Shown: piece after piece, positions 41,726 through 52,892 of the stretch | How the letters are laid out: each line of letters begins with the position of its first letter | Position numbering within the stretch: the first letter of the stretch is position 1 | Assembly: GCA_040285825.1 (NCBI GenBank) | Contig: JAUPSS010000008.1 | Location: 1-64,000 of the forward strand | Direction of reading: 5' to 3' | From: Eukaryota sp. TZLM1-RC | Taxonomy: Eukaryota; Metamonada: BaSk clade | DNA length: 64,000 nt | Position numbers and translations under genes: made by a program | Notes under the pieces: model-generated | Seen by the model: the letters and a program-made list of their open reading frames with translations, nothing else | Databases searched by the model: none | Told to the model about the DNA's origin: nothing

Positions 41726-42335
41726 GTCATGGTGAAGCGATTTCATTTTGTTATAATCAGTTAAAAAGGAAATACTTTTTGAATAAATTTTGATAACTTA
41801 TCTTTTATTTATTGGAGAAACCTCGGTTATCAATTGCATGTAAATAAAAAAGAAATTTGCAATAGGTTTACAGATGTTCTTCTTCACCATTTGTTGTTTC
41901 ATATTGTATCAGTTTTTGAGTTTTCACTGCATGCAACTCCAAACCGATTAAGTGTAGGTAAAACTCCTCCGTTTCTCTGAACTTTTCTGTTAAAAGTACA
42001 GAGGCAGAGTATGAAAGAGCTTAATTTCCTCTGCTTTTAAACAATTTTAATATTAAAGCTAAATTGAATCGATGAAAAATCATATTTTAAAAAGCTTTCC
42101 CTTTTAGAATTACTGGGAAGTAAATGATGAATATCACCATTAATCAAAGGTAAATTAACAAAGGATTTGTATTCACACTGCAGATGTTTCACCACCATTA
42201 TCTATAAATCCTTTTAGAAAAAGATTTTTACATTAATGATAAAGGATAGAAGGTTTTACTTATTTTGCTTTTCCAACATGTAAGTATTTTTTTAACTTAA
42301 TAAAAAGCACCAATGAACCGAGTAAAAAAATTATT
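41726..42335. repeat. Repeat F (copy 3), right of the gag-only element
   Basis: Resumes repeat F after the insertion. Nearly identical to 38,665-39,250. No gene. Confidence 0.8.
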
Positions 42336-42339
42336 TAAC

Positions 42340-43020
42340 TTTTATAAGACTTACAAACTTGACAAAATAAAATCATAACTTATGGGACGCATTCAATGAA
42401 CCAAAATTTCCTCTGCAAAATCTTGGTCTGCTTACTGTTTAGCTAAAGCTTCTCTAATTCGAATAAAAACCGAGGTAATCTCTTAATAATGGCAAATTGA
42501 ATTCGAGAGCGCCATAAATAGATATCAAATCTTTTCATTGTTTTTTCTTGAACCATTTTTTGGAAATCATTCAAAAAAGTTCCTGATAGTCTTCTGTTTC
42601 GAAAATGGAAAAGCAATAAAAACAAGTGGTCTATTTCTATCAGCAGTAGCGTCTTCGATATCTTTGTCTTCTTTTCTATTATATTCTATAGCTTTAAATT
42701 CAAGGGCACTTACAGGATTAAGTTTTCTTCTTTGAACCAAAGTGCCATTTGCAACATTACAGGAGACAAAGTCAACAACAGCTTCAGAGTTCTCAATGCA
42801 ATCACAGTATACATCACCTCTGTCATCAGAACCAAGAATGTTCAATGACAAAGTTTCTTTCAGCAGAGGCTCTTTAATACACGAGATTCTTGCAGTTCGT
42901 GCCATATTGAAAACGGTGTCTCTGACATCATCATGTAATAAAGAACGATAGCTTATCAATTTAGAACAATTCAGAGCATGACGCAAAGTGAATTCAAATG
43001 AATCTAAAAAAAGATAGAGT
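42340..43020 (-). pseudogene. Non-LTR fragment, family A' (copy 2)
   Basis: ORF 42986-42567 (RHALNCSKLISYRS, RGDVYCDCIENSEAVVDFVSC). A second frame holds the tail. Very similar to 35,151-35,830, with different indels. Confidence 0.8.
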
Positions 43021-43062
43021 AAAAATACTCAAATTAGTGCTCTTGAATATAATTTTTGAAAT

Positions 43063-45242
43063 GGGTCAGGGACACACCTACCCACTTTTTTTAAAAGTGA
43101 AACACACCTACCCACTGCTGAATTTTTTGGTACTTCTGTACCCAATTGTTTTAAGGATACTTATCCATCCCGATTTGTTTGATGATGTAATCATGTTTGT
43201 GTTTCTTAATTACTTGGTACGTTCACCAAATTCATCTCAAACATCAAATAAACCGTTTATGGACATGTTAAGCATACGATAAACCTCCCTAATCTCTATT
43301 GATCTTCAACTAAGTCTTCCAATGCAGAAGATTCTTCCGATTCACTCCAATCTGAATCATCGCTGCTGCCTTCTACACCAAACTGCGGGCGGACGACTGT
43401 TAGTTCTGGAACTTCACTGTCTGGTATCTCTCCTCCATCTCTTTGTTTCTTCTTTCTCTGCCCTTCTCCAGCGCGGAACCGTCGTTGACGTGGTCTTCCT
43501 CTTTGCCTTACAACTTGTGGTGCTTGAGTTTCAGTCTCTTTTAGTTCAATACTTAGGTCTACTGGCATAATTCCCTCCTCGTAAGTTCTGGCATAATTCT
43601 CTCTCAAATAATAAAGGTCCACTGCACTCACTATGTTTTTGTCCATATATAAAAGTGCTGCCACCGCATGAACACAAGGGTATCCATATTGGTCCCAAAA
43701 TCCACATGAACAACATTGTTTGTTCAAATCCACCAACCATGATTTTTCATGCTGTGTAACCTTCAGCACTGAACCTTCCCCTCCCCTGGAAATTGTCACA
43801 ACTTCTAAACTGCGAGCTTCAACAACAGTGCTCTTCAACTTTGCCCACAATGATTTGCAAACAATGGATGTTGTGTTCATCGCTTCAGTTCTTCCTTCCT
43901 CAAACCATTTTGTCAGTTTCAAGCAGATTTCGCTGATCATTCTAACAAGAGGCATACCTCTTGCTCTAAGAAGCCAAGCATTCAAGCTTTCAACTACATT
44001 GGAAGTCAAATGTCCGTAACGGAGTCCTTCGAAATAACAGCTTGCCCAATGATGTTTTCCAGCCTTTATCAGTTTCTCATACACTGGTTTTGATTGACAA
44101 CGGATTTCATTCATTATGAGATCAAATTCGTCAGTTGTTGTAGCTCTAGCTGCACTCCAAATAAATCCTGTGAACCTCGCCCTCATATTTTTGGTCAAAT
44201 GGCGAACACAAAAAGCGTGTTTGGCAGTAACAAAAACAGTAGCAACCGCATCGCAAAGTCCTTTTTCTCTGTCGGAAACAATGGTGTTGATATCTGAACC
44301 ATATGCATCACGAAAACGTTGACAAAACCAGGTCCAGTTGTCTTTGTTTTCGGTCGACACTACTGCAAAGGCCAGTGGAAACAAATGGCCCTCTGCATCA
44401 ATGGACGTGGATGTCAACAACACTTGTTTATGTTTGGTTTTCAAGTGCGTCCCATCCAGAAGAACCATTGAACGACAAAATGCAAATCCCTTGATTGTAC
44501 CTTGCAGCGCTATGAAGAATCGTCTAAAGGTGTCAGTTGTATCCTTTTCAAGATCAATAACACTTCCGGGGTTTCTTTGACTTAAAAGTTCCAAATAGTG
44601 GTCAAGTTTTTTGTAGCTTGATTCTTCAGTTTCATAAAGATTGGTTTTAATCATGTGCCGTACCCGCTTAACAGTGTGATTGGGAAGTATAAATCCAGCC
44701 GCTGTGTTTAAATCCACTTTCAAATGCTTGGAGCTGATGGCAGGATCCTTTTGGATTTTTGTACGAATGAATGTCAAAGAGGCAAGGCATTTTGTGGAAG
44801 GAGGAAGAATCTTGTAGGAAGAAGTTAGATTACCATCACAGGAATGAGCTTTATACCGCTTAACCTCATAAGGAGTTGTTGTAGAAGCGGATTTAGGCCG
44901 TGTAGCATAGCATTCAAACGTACATCTTTTATTTTTGCAACGAGCATAAATTCTTGTATGTTCAGACTTTTTGTAGACACAATAGGCACTGCTCTGGACA
45001 CAATCTAGACGAATCAGTTCCTTTATGATTTCCATCGAAGCCAGGGAACCGATTTTCAAGAGATAATCGGTGTCGTTATGTTTGAGAGTTATAGTTGATT
45101 CAGCAACAACGGAAGAGGTTGTTGTCATGTCCAATCTGCAAAGAAGTCCTATCAGTAAAAAAGTGGGTAGATGTGTTCACTTTATTGTGGTGGGTAGACG
45201 TGTTCCACTTTTTGCAAAAATTGGTAGATGTGTACTTTTCCC
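43063..45242 (-). mobile_element. Mutator-like (MULE) DNA transposon, intact
   Basis: Flanked by the 9-bp duplication TTTTGAAAT at 43054-43062 and 45243-45251. The empty site is seen in the paralogous repeat near 36,340. Inverted ends begin GGG and share ACAC-CTACC-type motifs that also recur sub-terminally (CACACCTACCCACT left; its complement AGTGGGTAGATGTG right). 2,180 bp long, with one intact transposase. Probably a recent insertion. Confidence 0.93.
43296..45128 (-). CDS. MULE transposase (MudrA-like, DDE)
   Basis: 610 residues from the ATG at 45128. An N-terminal FLYWCH/WRKY-GCM1-like zinc region (CKNKRCTFECYA, KAHSCDG) is followed by the MULE core. VLLDGTHLKTKH holds Asp225, IVSDREKGL Asp286 and SNVVESLNAWL Glu380; the core also has HAFCVRHLTKNM. 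A SWIM zinc finger (CSCGFWDQYGYPCVHAVAAL, Cys475 to His487) and an AT-hook-like RGRPR follow, with an acidic tail. All catalytic acids are present and the frame is open, so it may be active. Confidence 0.93.
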   Translation of the reverse strand: MTTTSSVVAESTITLKHNDTDYLLKIGSLASMEIIKELIRLDCVQSSAYCVYKKSEHTRIYARCKNKRCTFECYATRPKSASTTTPYEVKRYKAHSCDGNLTSSYKILPPSTKCLASLTFIRTKIQKDPAISSKHLKVDLNTAAGFILPNHTVKRVRHMIKTNLYETEESSYKKLDHYLELLSQRNPGSVIDLEKDTTDTFRRFFIALQGTIKGFAFCRSMVLLDGTHLKTKHKQVLLTSTSIDAEGHLFPLAFAVVSTENKDNWTWFCQRFRDAYGSDINTIVSDREKGLCDAVATVFVTAKHAFCVRHLTKNMRARFTGFIWSAARATTTDEFDLIMNEIRCQSKPVYEKLIKAGKHHWASCYFEGLRYGHLTSNVVESLNAWLLRARGMPLVRMISEICLKLTKWFEEGRTEAMNTTSIVCKSLWAKLKSTVVEARSLEVVTISRGGEGSVLKVTQHEKSWLVDLNKQCCSCGFWDQYGYPCVHAVAALLYMDKNIVSAVDLYYLRENYARTYEEGIMPVDLSIELKETETQAPQVVRQRGRPRQRRFRAGEGQRKKKQRDGGEIPDSEVPELTVVRPQFGVEGSSDDSDWSESEESSALEDLVEDQ

Positions 45243-45251
45243 TTTTGAAAT

Positions 45252-45690
45252 TCACAATCCACATCACAGTTAGTGGTGTGTAATCTTGACTTGGAAGTAT
45301 ACATCTCCGTTTGAGCATTATATAGATATTAGACATATAATCGAAAGTACCAAATAACAAAGTCTTGAATTGCCATTGTCCAAATTAGATTTCTTGGTTG
45401 AATCTTTTTCCTCTTGAAGTTTTTGTAAGATGAACAGTTGCTGATAGTTGCGTTCCATTGACTAAAAGATTAACTATTGCAAAGTTTACACTGAATTCCG
45501 CCTGTAAAGAATTGGCATATCAAGTTTTCAAATGCTAGTTCTGCAACTTTTCTGCTAGAGAATCTCGTTAATTGTTGTATGACAAAGTAGAATAATATTA
45601 AAACTATAGGTGGTGACCTGAAAAGGTTGCAAGCTCATTATATCACGTTGAATGTCAATAGAAAAATTCTTTTTGATCAGGTAAACATAA
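45252..45690. repeat. Repeat G (copy 3), right of the MULE
   Basis: Continues repeat G after the MULE target duplication. Matches 36,345-36,790. No gene. Confidence 0.8.
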
Positions 45691-46225
45691 TTGGACAATA
45701 TTTTTTAGAAAATTTAATTTATTTTCAATAATACAATCTAGAAATCAACATCTTCAAAACAAGCTTCCACACCATCAATCCATACAACAGGAATATCTTG
45801 GTAATGTATACTGACAGATATCAAAGTTTGGAAAATAATTTTAGAAATTGTTGTGAAAATAATAAGAATAGTACGATTTAACCACATACGACTATCAAAA
45901 CGCTTATTCATTCTTCTTTTTACCAGATTTTTAAAATCATCAATAAAATTTATGGCAGTTTTTCCAAGACGTCCATACAAAGATATAGCAAATGGGCAAA
46001 ATTGGTAATACATATAAGGAATATGTTTCAACTCTTTTAAAGTATTTGTACAATTTTCCCTTTGTACAATTCTGAATCATCAAGAGGGCTACTTCGGATT
46101 GTACATTTTTCAAAGCATTTTCTTGCTTACATCCACTGTTACAACAACAGCAACAACATTCAGGATGTCATCAAATGAGAGCACAACAACATCAGCACGC
46201 CGTTTTCCATATTTTGGTTTTCTTA
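45691..46225 (-). pseudogene. Non-LTR fragment, family E (copy 3)
   Basis: ORF 46031-45738, nearly identical to the copy at 36,791. Part of the duplicated block G-E-D-tRNA-F. Confidence 0.75.
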
Positions 46226-46239
46226 CTTTTCAATTTTTT

Positions 46240-47092
46240 TAAAAATATATTTATTTTTATTCAACAACAAATATGAAATACACAATTAAAAAACCACATC
46301 CTCAACACCTGCCACCCCTACATCAAAACAATTAATCGCTAAAGATTCTTGAAAATTTCCCAAAAGAAGATAGTGAATCAGAAATTAGTGTTACCATTCC
46401 CTTAAAAATAGAAAATACAATCCTGTTTTGCCAGTAAACACGATTGAAAATTCTTCCAGTTCTTTCCTTTACAACTACAACAAAATCCTCAAGGAAAGCC
46501 ATAGCAGCCTTACCTAGAGATCCAAGCAAACAAAAAAATGGACATAAATTAAATTGGGCATGAGAATTTTCATTAACCGAGGCAATGGGTTTCGCATATT
46601 TAGCAATTTTATATTTTTCGCCTGCAAGAAGAGGATTATTTACATCCGAGTTAATGAAATGTTCGTTAGAGGAATTACAAGGGTCAATAGACATGGCGTC
46701 CAAAATAGTAAAACTACCATTTAAACCAGGAACAACTAGATCACCTCTAGTCAGACCCATAGAAGCTCTGTTGTAACGCGTACTATCAATATTGAGATCA
46801 TCAAGAATTAATTTTGATAACAGCGGTTCTAAAAAGGAATCTACTCGATATGATTTGCAAATTACATAAATTTGGTCCCTGACGTTATTATGCACTTTGC
46901 TTCTAAACGTAATGAAATGTTTACAGTTCAAAAGATGAGTAAACAAAGAGGTTTACCACATTTACAAGTTAAATGATTGGGCAAATTGTTTGGCCACAGA
47001 AAACAACGAAAACGCATGTTTAGAAGCCATTCATTGTTGTTTAACAAAAGTCCATAAACAGAGGGAACTTGAGTTACTAAAGCAGCACTTTT
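46240..47092 (-). pseudogene. Non-LTR fragment, family D (copy 2)
   Basis: ORF 46946-46332 covers knuckle to tail in one frame (HLLNCKHFITFRS, TRGDLVVPGLNGSF), more open than 37,335-38,190. A one-base loss near 46,945 breaks the start. Confidence 0.8.
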
Positions 47093-47300
47093 TAATTTAT
47101 ATCAATGTATTGGAAAATACAAATTAATTTTACTAGAAGAATAAAACCAATGTTTCAGTTTGTAATTGGGACTATACAAACCAAATGCTGAATGGATTGG
47201 TCTTATTTCCTGTTTTTTACTCAAGTTTAGACTCATATAACCGTATGACAACGTACCAGACTGCATTCTCAATATACTGACCGACTGTTTAGTTGTTGAA

Positions 47301-47382
47301 GCAAGCGTGACCGAGTTGGTTATGGTGTTGGATTCAAGTCCCAATGGCGAAAGCCGCGCGAGTTCGAATCTCGTCGCTTGCA
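47301..47382 (+). tRNA. tRNA-Leu (CAA), copy 2
   Basis: Identical in sequence to 38399-38480, including flanking bases and the downstream T run. Duplicated with the surrounding block; period about 8.9 kb. Confidence 0.85.
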
Positions 47383-47389
47383 TTTAACT

Positions 47390-47955
47390 CACCCATTTTT
47401 TTCTGGCATTTTTTTGACTTGGTTGTACGCAAATTGGTTGATATCTTTTACTTTTGCACTGTAGTTGGTTTTCCGCCTCTATTGTTTGCAAAACATGCAG
47501 TTTGTCTATTGCTGGCGGAATACTCACCTATTAAATCAACTTTCATTCCCTTTTTGACAATAATTCATGGTGAAACGATTTCATTTTGATATAGTCAGTC
47601 AAGAGCAATTAATTTTTGAAAAATTTTGATAACTTATCTTTTATTTATTGGACAGAAACCTCGGTTATCAATTGCATGTAAATAAAAAAGAAATTTGCAA
47701 TAGGTTTACAGATGTTCTTCTTCACCATTTGTTGTTTCATATTGTATCAGTTTTTGAGTCTTCACCGCATGCAACTCCAAACCGATTAAGTGTAGGTAAA
47801 ACTCCTCCGTTTCTCTGAACTTTTCTGTTTAAAGTACAGAGGCAGAGTATGAAAGAGCTTAATTTCCTCTTCTTCTAAACAATTTTAATATTAAAGCTAA
47901 ATTGAATCGATGAAAAATCATATTTTGAAAAGCTTTCCCTTTTAGAATTAGTGGG
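47390..47955. repeat. Repeat F (copy 4)
   Basis: Matches 38,490-39,055 and ends near 47,955, where unique sequence begins. Marks the right edge of the duplicated block. Confidence 0.8.
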
Positions 47956-48171
47956 AAGTAATCACTTTCCTCATTCAAAACTGAACTTACCTTTATTTAC
48001 ATTTTACCTGGTCATCAGAAGTTCCGTACTTTCAAAAATTGGCTGCAATAAATAATCTCAACAATCATCCCTCTGAACTACATGCTGTCACTTGAACGTA
48101 TTGAAGTTTGAATGCATCTTATCTCTTGATATCGAGTTTATTTACCTTACCCTGGTCCTCATTTCACCTCT

Positions 48172-48783
48172 ATGTCTCATGCGATCAATCTCACAGATTT
48201 CGAATTCGTAACACACGGTGCCTCTGGAAAACCTATCGTCCTAGGTCGTGGTGCATTTAGTGTAGTATACTTACTCTCTTGTCGTCGTACTGGCACATAT
48301 TACGCCCTCAAGAACATGCTCACAACACCCATGAATGAGGATGATAGATACTGATGCAAAAGAGAAGTAGATTTGCTCTCATCTTTGAACCACAATCATA
48401 TAATTCCAATCAAGGGAGCTAATGTTCTTACAGATTCTATTGATATTCTGCCATTCTGCAATAAGGGTTCTCTTTATGACTTTATAAGAAACAAGAAAAG
48501 TTTATTGATAACGACATTATTATTAATATCCTAAAACAAGTTACATCCACAGTGGTTTTTCTTCATCAAAATGGGTATCTACATCGAGATGTATCCAGTA
48601 GTAATTTTCTGATAAGTTCAATGCATCCTACACATGTGTATCTTTTCCATTCTCCCAACTTTCCTCCTTCAGACCCGTTTGCGCATCCTTCAAACCCCTT
48701 TGTAATCATCCTCCCAAAACGCTTTCATTCCAAGATTCTCTGGTTCAACATACCATATAAACACCCACAAACTTATCTTCAGT
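48172..48783 (+). pseudogene. Protein kinase pseudogene
   Basis: The ATG at 48172 opens MSHAINLTDFEFV, then a glycine loop (LGRGAFSVVYLL) and YYALKNM (ATP-binding Lys). In-frame TGA follows at about 48,352. The frame continues as CKREVDLLSSLNHNHII to about 48,500, where a one-base loss shifts it. The new frame gives ILKQVTSTVVFLHQNG and LHRDVSSSNFLI, with Ser in place of the HRD-x-K Lys. DFG and the C-lobe are not recognisable. Non-functional by stop, shift and lost residues. The kinase group is not clear. Confidence 0.75.
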
Positions 48784-49487
48784 GATCATTGTTACTTCAT
48801 ATACCCCTGCTAACGAGGTTAGCCTCATCTAGTAAACCCAGTTTGTTCCAAGTGTGCAATCAAACTGTGGAGGAAGAGTATGATGTATTAACTACTTGCA
48901 TATTCGTTATCTGACGTTTAAATCACATAAGTTTACACAATATTTTGTGTCTTTCATACCCAGATAATTGTAAAGCGCTGCAGAAGTCGACGAATCATCA
49001 TGATGCAAAAGTACTAGATGTTGAAACAATGGTAATTTAACACAATAAATATTTTTGAATAATGCAATATGTAAATATATTAAAAGTGGAAACAGAATGT
49101 TTTATTGGGACCTCTACATAGTTGAGGATCATGGATCAAACACAATGTGCAGTATATATAAAACTGAACACAAAGAAATCAAAATAAAAAGATAGTACAG
49201 TTTAAAACCTCAAGCATGGGAAAACTAATATTTAAAGTGTTATGGGCTGACAATAGGCGCTCGCATGATATCTGAGTTACATGAGAGCTGATGCTTGAGA
49301 GTTTTCCTTGGAATTGAGTGCATTACGTACAAAAGGAAGATTGTCATGCGATAGAAGAAGATCGAAGGTGTATGGCATTGATGGAAAGGCGTGAGAAGAG
49401 GTGGTTGTTAACTGGTGGGAGGGTGTTGTGAATTTGAAAACTCCTGAGTTGCAAATCACAATAACTGTTGACTTTCCAAAGATCAAG
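48784..49487. other. Intergenic, no gene seen
   Basis: AT-rich. The first part may be further decayed kinase sequence. The last 300 bp upstream of the coiled-coil gene contain no supported feature. Confidence 0.5.
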
Positions 49488-52400
49488 ATGGATGTTGACT
49501 CTATCATAAACTCCCTTGATTTCAAACGGCGTCTAGATGGCTTTCCACTCGATATACAACCAAACATTGTTGCTCTCATTTCTGCTGTGCTCCGTTTCTC
49601 CACACAAACTATCTCTGATGAGAATGCTCTATTGCGTTCCGAGTTGGATCGCTCTCATCAAAACTATGCTGCTTGCGAACGCACCCTCTCCCGTCTTCAA
49701 TCTCATCATAAAGCAAGAGAAGAGGAATCCCAACAAGCTATTGAAGCCGCACAGTCCCTCACACAGCAGTACCAATCAAGACTCCAACTGACTGAATCTC
49801 AACTTGAGGAAACAAAGTCTGAACTATCCAAATCTCAAGTACTTTTCTCTTCAAGATCCTCGGCTATTCCAGCCGAAACACCATCTGTTATTGAAATGTA
49901 TCACCAACTGCAAGATGCTCAAAACTTGGCCAAAAAAGAACAATTGGAGAGGGAAAAGTTGGAGACCTATTTGCAAGAAATTCACAAAGTTCTTGAAGAA
50001 AAACAGCCCGCTCTCACTTTATTACAAGAGTCTTGGTCGATGAGCGAAGTTACCCAAAAAGCTATGAGCAGTCGACTAAGAGAGTCCTTAGAAGTTGAGC
50101 AGGAGAGCTCGAAATTAAAGGCAACAGTTCATAATCAATCAAAAGTGATTGAGAAGTTGAAGCAGCAGAATGCTCAATTGTTAGCCAGATCGGAAGGTAA
50201 GTCAACTGATGATTCTGCTGTTGTATTCTCTGATTATAAACAACTTATTGATCGGAATGTTGAATTAATGAAGAAGGTTGAAGAATTGAATTCTGATCTC
50301 TCAGCCAGCCAGGACCTTCAAACCATTGCTGACCTTCAACAGTATGTGCACGAACAACAAGTTTTGATTGACCATTTGAAAGAAGATCGAGATGCATTAG
50401 CTAATAAGTTGAAAGTTCAAGAAGGTCTTCTCAAGTCAAGCAATTATGATCCCTCAAAGACCAGGTATGGAGAACAAATCTCAGTAGCATCACCATACAC
50501 TGTGCAACTCGAACAAAAAGTTCATTCACTCGAATTGAACATTACTGAACTAGTAAGTAGAAACAATTCTCTTATCGAGTCATTAGACCACCTTCGTCAA
50601 TCCTTGCACGATGTTCGATCTGAATCTGGTGAACTTCGACAACAGAACTCTACTTTACGAAACGATTTAACCACTTCTCATGGTGAGTATCAAACTTTAA
50701 TGGCCCAATTCAATGAAATCATTCGGACAAAGAGTGAGACTGATGGAGAGCTTAATCAATCTAAACGTGAATTAGGGGTAGTCAATGCAGAGTTGGATCA
50801 TTATAAAAGTCTATGTGTTCAGCTTTCTGATTCAAGTTCTCAACTAAACTCCAAAATTTCTGAATTAGAGACTCGATTACAAAAAGAGATCAATAGAGCA
50901 CAAGCTTCGTCATCATCGCTTGTCAGTGCACTTGATGACAATCAGAAACTTAAGGATTACGTGTCTACTCAATCAAAAGAGATTGATTCTCTCAAAAATG
51001 AAGTCTTTGAGCTTAAAACAGGTAAACAGCCACCGGTGGTTCAAGATTTGGAAGAAAATATCATCAATTTAACCAAAACTATCGAAGAAAAGGAGACCTT
51101 ATTAACGGAATTACAATCAAAATTGCTTGAAGCTCATAAAAAAGAAGAAATTCTCTCAAAGTCTGTGGAGGATAGCTCAAATAAGGTGAAACATTTGACC
51201 TTTGTTATTGAAACATTGAAAGCAACACAAGGTGATTCTCAACTTAATATTGACTCACTATCTGCCCAAATTCATCAATTGTCACGAGGTAAAAATGACC
51301 TTGAGCTCAGAATTGAAGGTTTGTTAAAGGAAATAGAAAGTAAAAATGCTTTTATTTCAAAGTTGACTGAACAGGTTTCAACTCTGTCTGCTGAGAATAG
51401 ATCTTTGGAACAACTTGTTGAAAAGCAAAAAATTGACTTTAAGGAAATCGAACATTTGCATGAGAGGGAATCCAAAAACAAGGAGATTTCTATTGAAAAA
51501 CTGAATCAATCACTTTCCCTTTCGGAATCATCCATTACTCGACTGGAAACTGAACTTCAAACAGTCAAGAAAGAACGTGAAACGCTATTGAATCGACTCT
51601 CTGACCATTCAATTTCGGAACCATTCCAAGAATCACTTTCCTTTCATGAAAAAGAAAGAGAAGCTTTTAGAACTGAGGTTGAACGTTGGTATACAGAGTT
51701 TTCTGCCATTAAACATAATTATGCTCTTTTGGAAAGTGAATTATTAAATATGAAAAGTCAGATCATCACTAGCGAATTTGATTCTCAGAAGAGTACTCTA
51801 TTGGAAGAGAAAAATAAACAATTGGAGGAAGAAATTCAAAGACTTTCAGGACAAGTCAGTGAATTCTCTACGAAAGTACAGCAACTCAATGCTGATGTGG
51901 AACAACTTTCTGCTCAGAATTTAACATTAGTGTCTGAAAAAGAACATGCTATTGACATGGAACAGAAACTTAGTAAGGCTTTAACAACAGTCAATGAGAA
52001 TGGCAAAAAGTGGAAAGAGCGTGCGAAATTGGCTGAACAACAATTGGAAGGACATAGTGCAAAGAAAAAAGGTGATTTAAATGATGTTTTGCAAATGAAA
52101 AAGGAAATTCAGCTGTTAGAACAGTATATTCTGAAATTCAAACATTATCTCAAATTAAAACAAAATTTGGTCGGAATTCTTAGAAGTCGTATAACCCAAT
52201 TGAAAGAAGAAAAAGACAAGGCATCTACTGAGCCAGAATCAGCTGTGGGGTTTGTTTTTGATGCTCCCCCACCCTCCTGGCCTGTTAACCATCATTCTTC
52301 TTCAAATTCTTCAGTTCCAGGTGGGTTTGTCTTTGAAGAAGCTAATGGCGAAGCTGCCATGGAAGGAGTTTTAGTTGAAGAAAATGTAAAAGAAGAAAAA

Positions 52401-52703
52401 GAACATGGATTCTTTTTTGATGCAAAACCTTTACTTAGTGCAGGAACTGTTCCTGAATCAGAAATGCTTCCACTATTAGCTGAAGGATTTACTTATCCTA
52501 CTTCCCCAGTTTCATTTTCTTTTTGTCCTGATTCATTGAGTGATGCTATTCCATGTAGTCCACAAGAACCTGATGTTGACAATGTAGGATTTATTTATAG
52601 AACAATTAATCCTTTTAAATATGAACCGACAGTGTTAGATGCTACAACAGTAGCTCCTATTGAGCCTACTTATTTCTCTGGCGGTTTTGTTTTTGGTGAG
52701 TAA
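49488..52703 (+). CDS. Long coiled-coil protein with C-terminal GFVF/FxFG-like repeats
   Basis: 1,071 residues from the ATG at 49488; the open frame extends 29 codons upstream without ATG. Residues about 45-910 are almost continuous heptad coiled coil (for example LRSELDRSHQNYAACERTL, LEREKLETYLQEIHKVLEE). The tail (about 915-1,071) is disordered and carries six spaced aromatic motifs: GFVFDA, GGFVFEE, HGFFFDA, EGFTYP, VGFIYRT and terminal GGFVFGE, the last containing FVFG. A golgin, or a nuclear-basket TPR/Mlp-type protein with FG-like repeats, would have this look. The TPR reading is inference from architecture only. No intron, TAA stop. Confidence 0.75.
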   Translation: MDVDSIINSLDFKRRLDGFPLDIQPNIVALISAVLRFSTQTISDENALLRSELDRSHQNYAACERTLSRLQSHHKAREEESQQAIEAAQSLTQQYQSRLQLTESQLEETKSELSKSQVLFSSRSSAIPAETPSVIEMYHQLQDAQNLAKKEQLEREKLETYLQEIHKVLEEKQPALTLLQESWSMSEVTQKAMSSRLRESLEVEQESSKLKATVHNQSKVIEKLKQQNAQLLARSEGKSTDDSAVVFSDYKQLIDRNVELMKKVEELNSDLSASQDLQTIADLQQYVHEQQVLIDHLKEDRDALANKLKVQEGLLKSSNYDPSKTRYGEQISVASPYTVQLEQKVHSLELNITELVSRNNSLIESLDHLRQSLHDVRSESGELRQQNSTLRNDLTTSHGEYQTLMAQFNEIIRTKSETDGELNQSKRELGVVNAELDHYKSLCVQLSDSSSQLNSKISELETRLQKEINRAQASSSSLVSALDDNQKLKDYVSTQSKEIDSLKNEVFELKTGKQPPVVQDLEENIINLTKTIEEKETLLTELQSKLLEAHKKEEILSKSVEDSSNKVKHLTFVIETLKATQGDSQLNIDSLSAQIHQLSRGKNDLELRIEGLLKEIESKNAFISKLTEQVSTLSAENRSLEQLVEKQKIDFKEIEHLHERESKNKEISIEKLNQSLSLSESSITRLETELQTVKKERETLLNRLSDHSISEPFQESLSFHEKEREAFRTEVERWYTEFSAIKHNYALLESELLNMKSQIITSEFDSQKSTLLEEKNKQLEEEIQRLSGQVSEFSTKVQQLNADVEQLSAQNLTLVSEKEHAIDMEQKLSKALTTVNENGKKWKERAKLAEQQLEGHSAKKKGDLNDVLQMKKEIQLLEQYILKFKHYLKLKQNLVGILRSRITQLKEEKDKASTEPESAVGFVFDAPPPSWPVNHHSSSNSSVPGGFVFEEANGEAAMEGVLVEENVKEEKEHGFFFDAKPLLSAGTVPESEMLPLLAEGFTYPTSPVSFSFCPDSLSDAIPCSPQEPDVDNVGFIYRTINPFKYEPTVLDATTVAPIEPTYFSGGFVFGE

Positions 52704-52892
52704 TTAATTATTTTTTTAATAAAACAAACAAATCAAATTAATTTTAGTGACATAGATGAAAAAGTTGTATCGAAACAATAGTTTAAACCCTCCCTCCACA
52801 TTGTACACACTATCTATTTTTCTGTGTAATAATGATCAAGGATCAATACTACCGTTATCTATATTAATCAACAGCTTGGGTTTAGTTAATGA

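Noticed and set aside
48172-48783. A functional kinase with tiny introns
   Set aside because: No GT-AG pair removes the TGA near 48,352, and the catalytic-loop Lys and DFG are missing, so introns do not rescue it.
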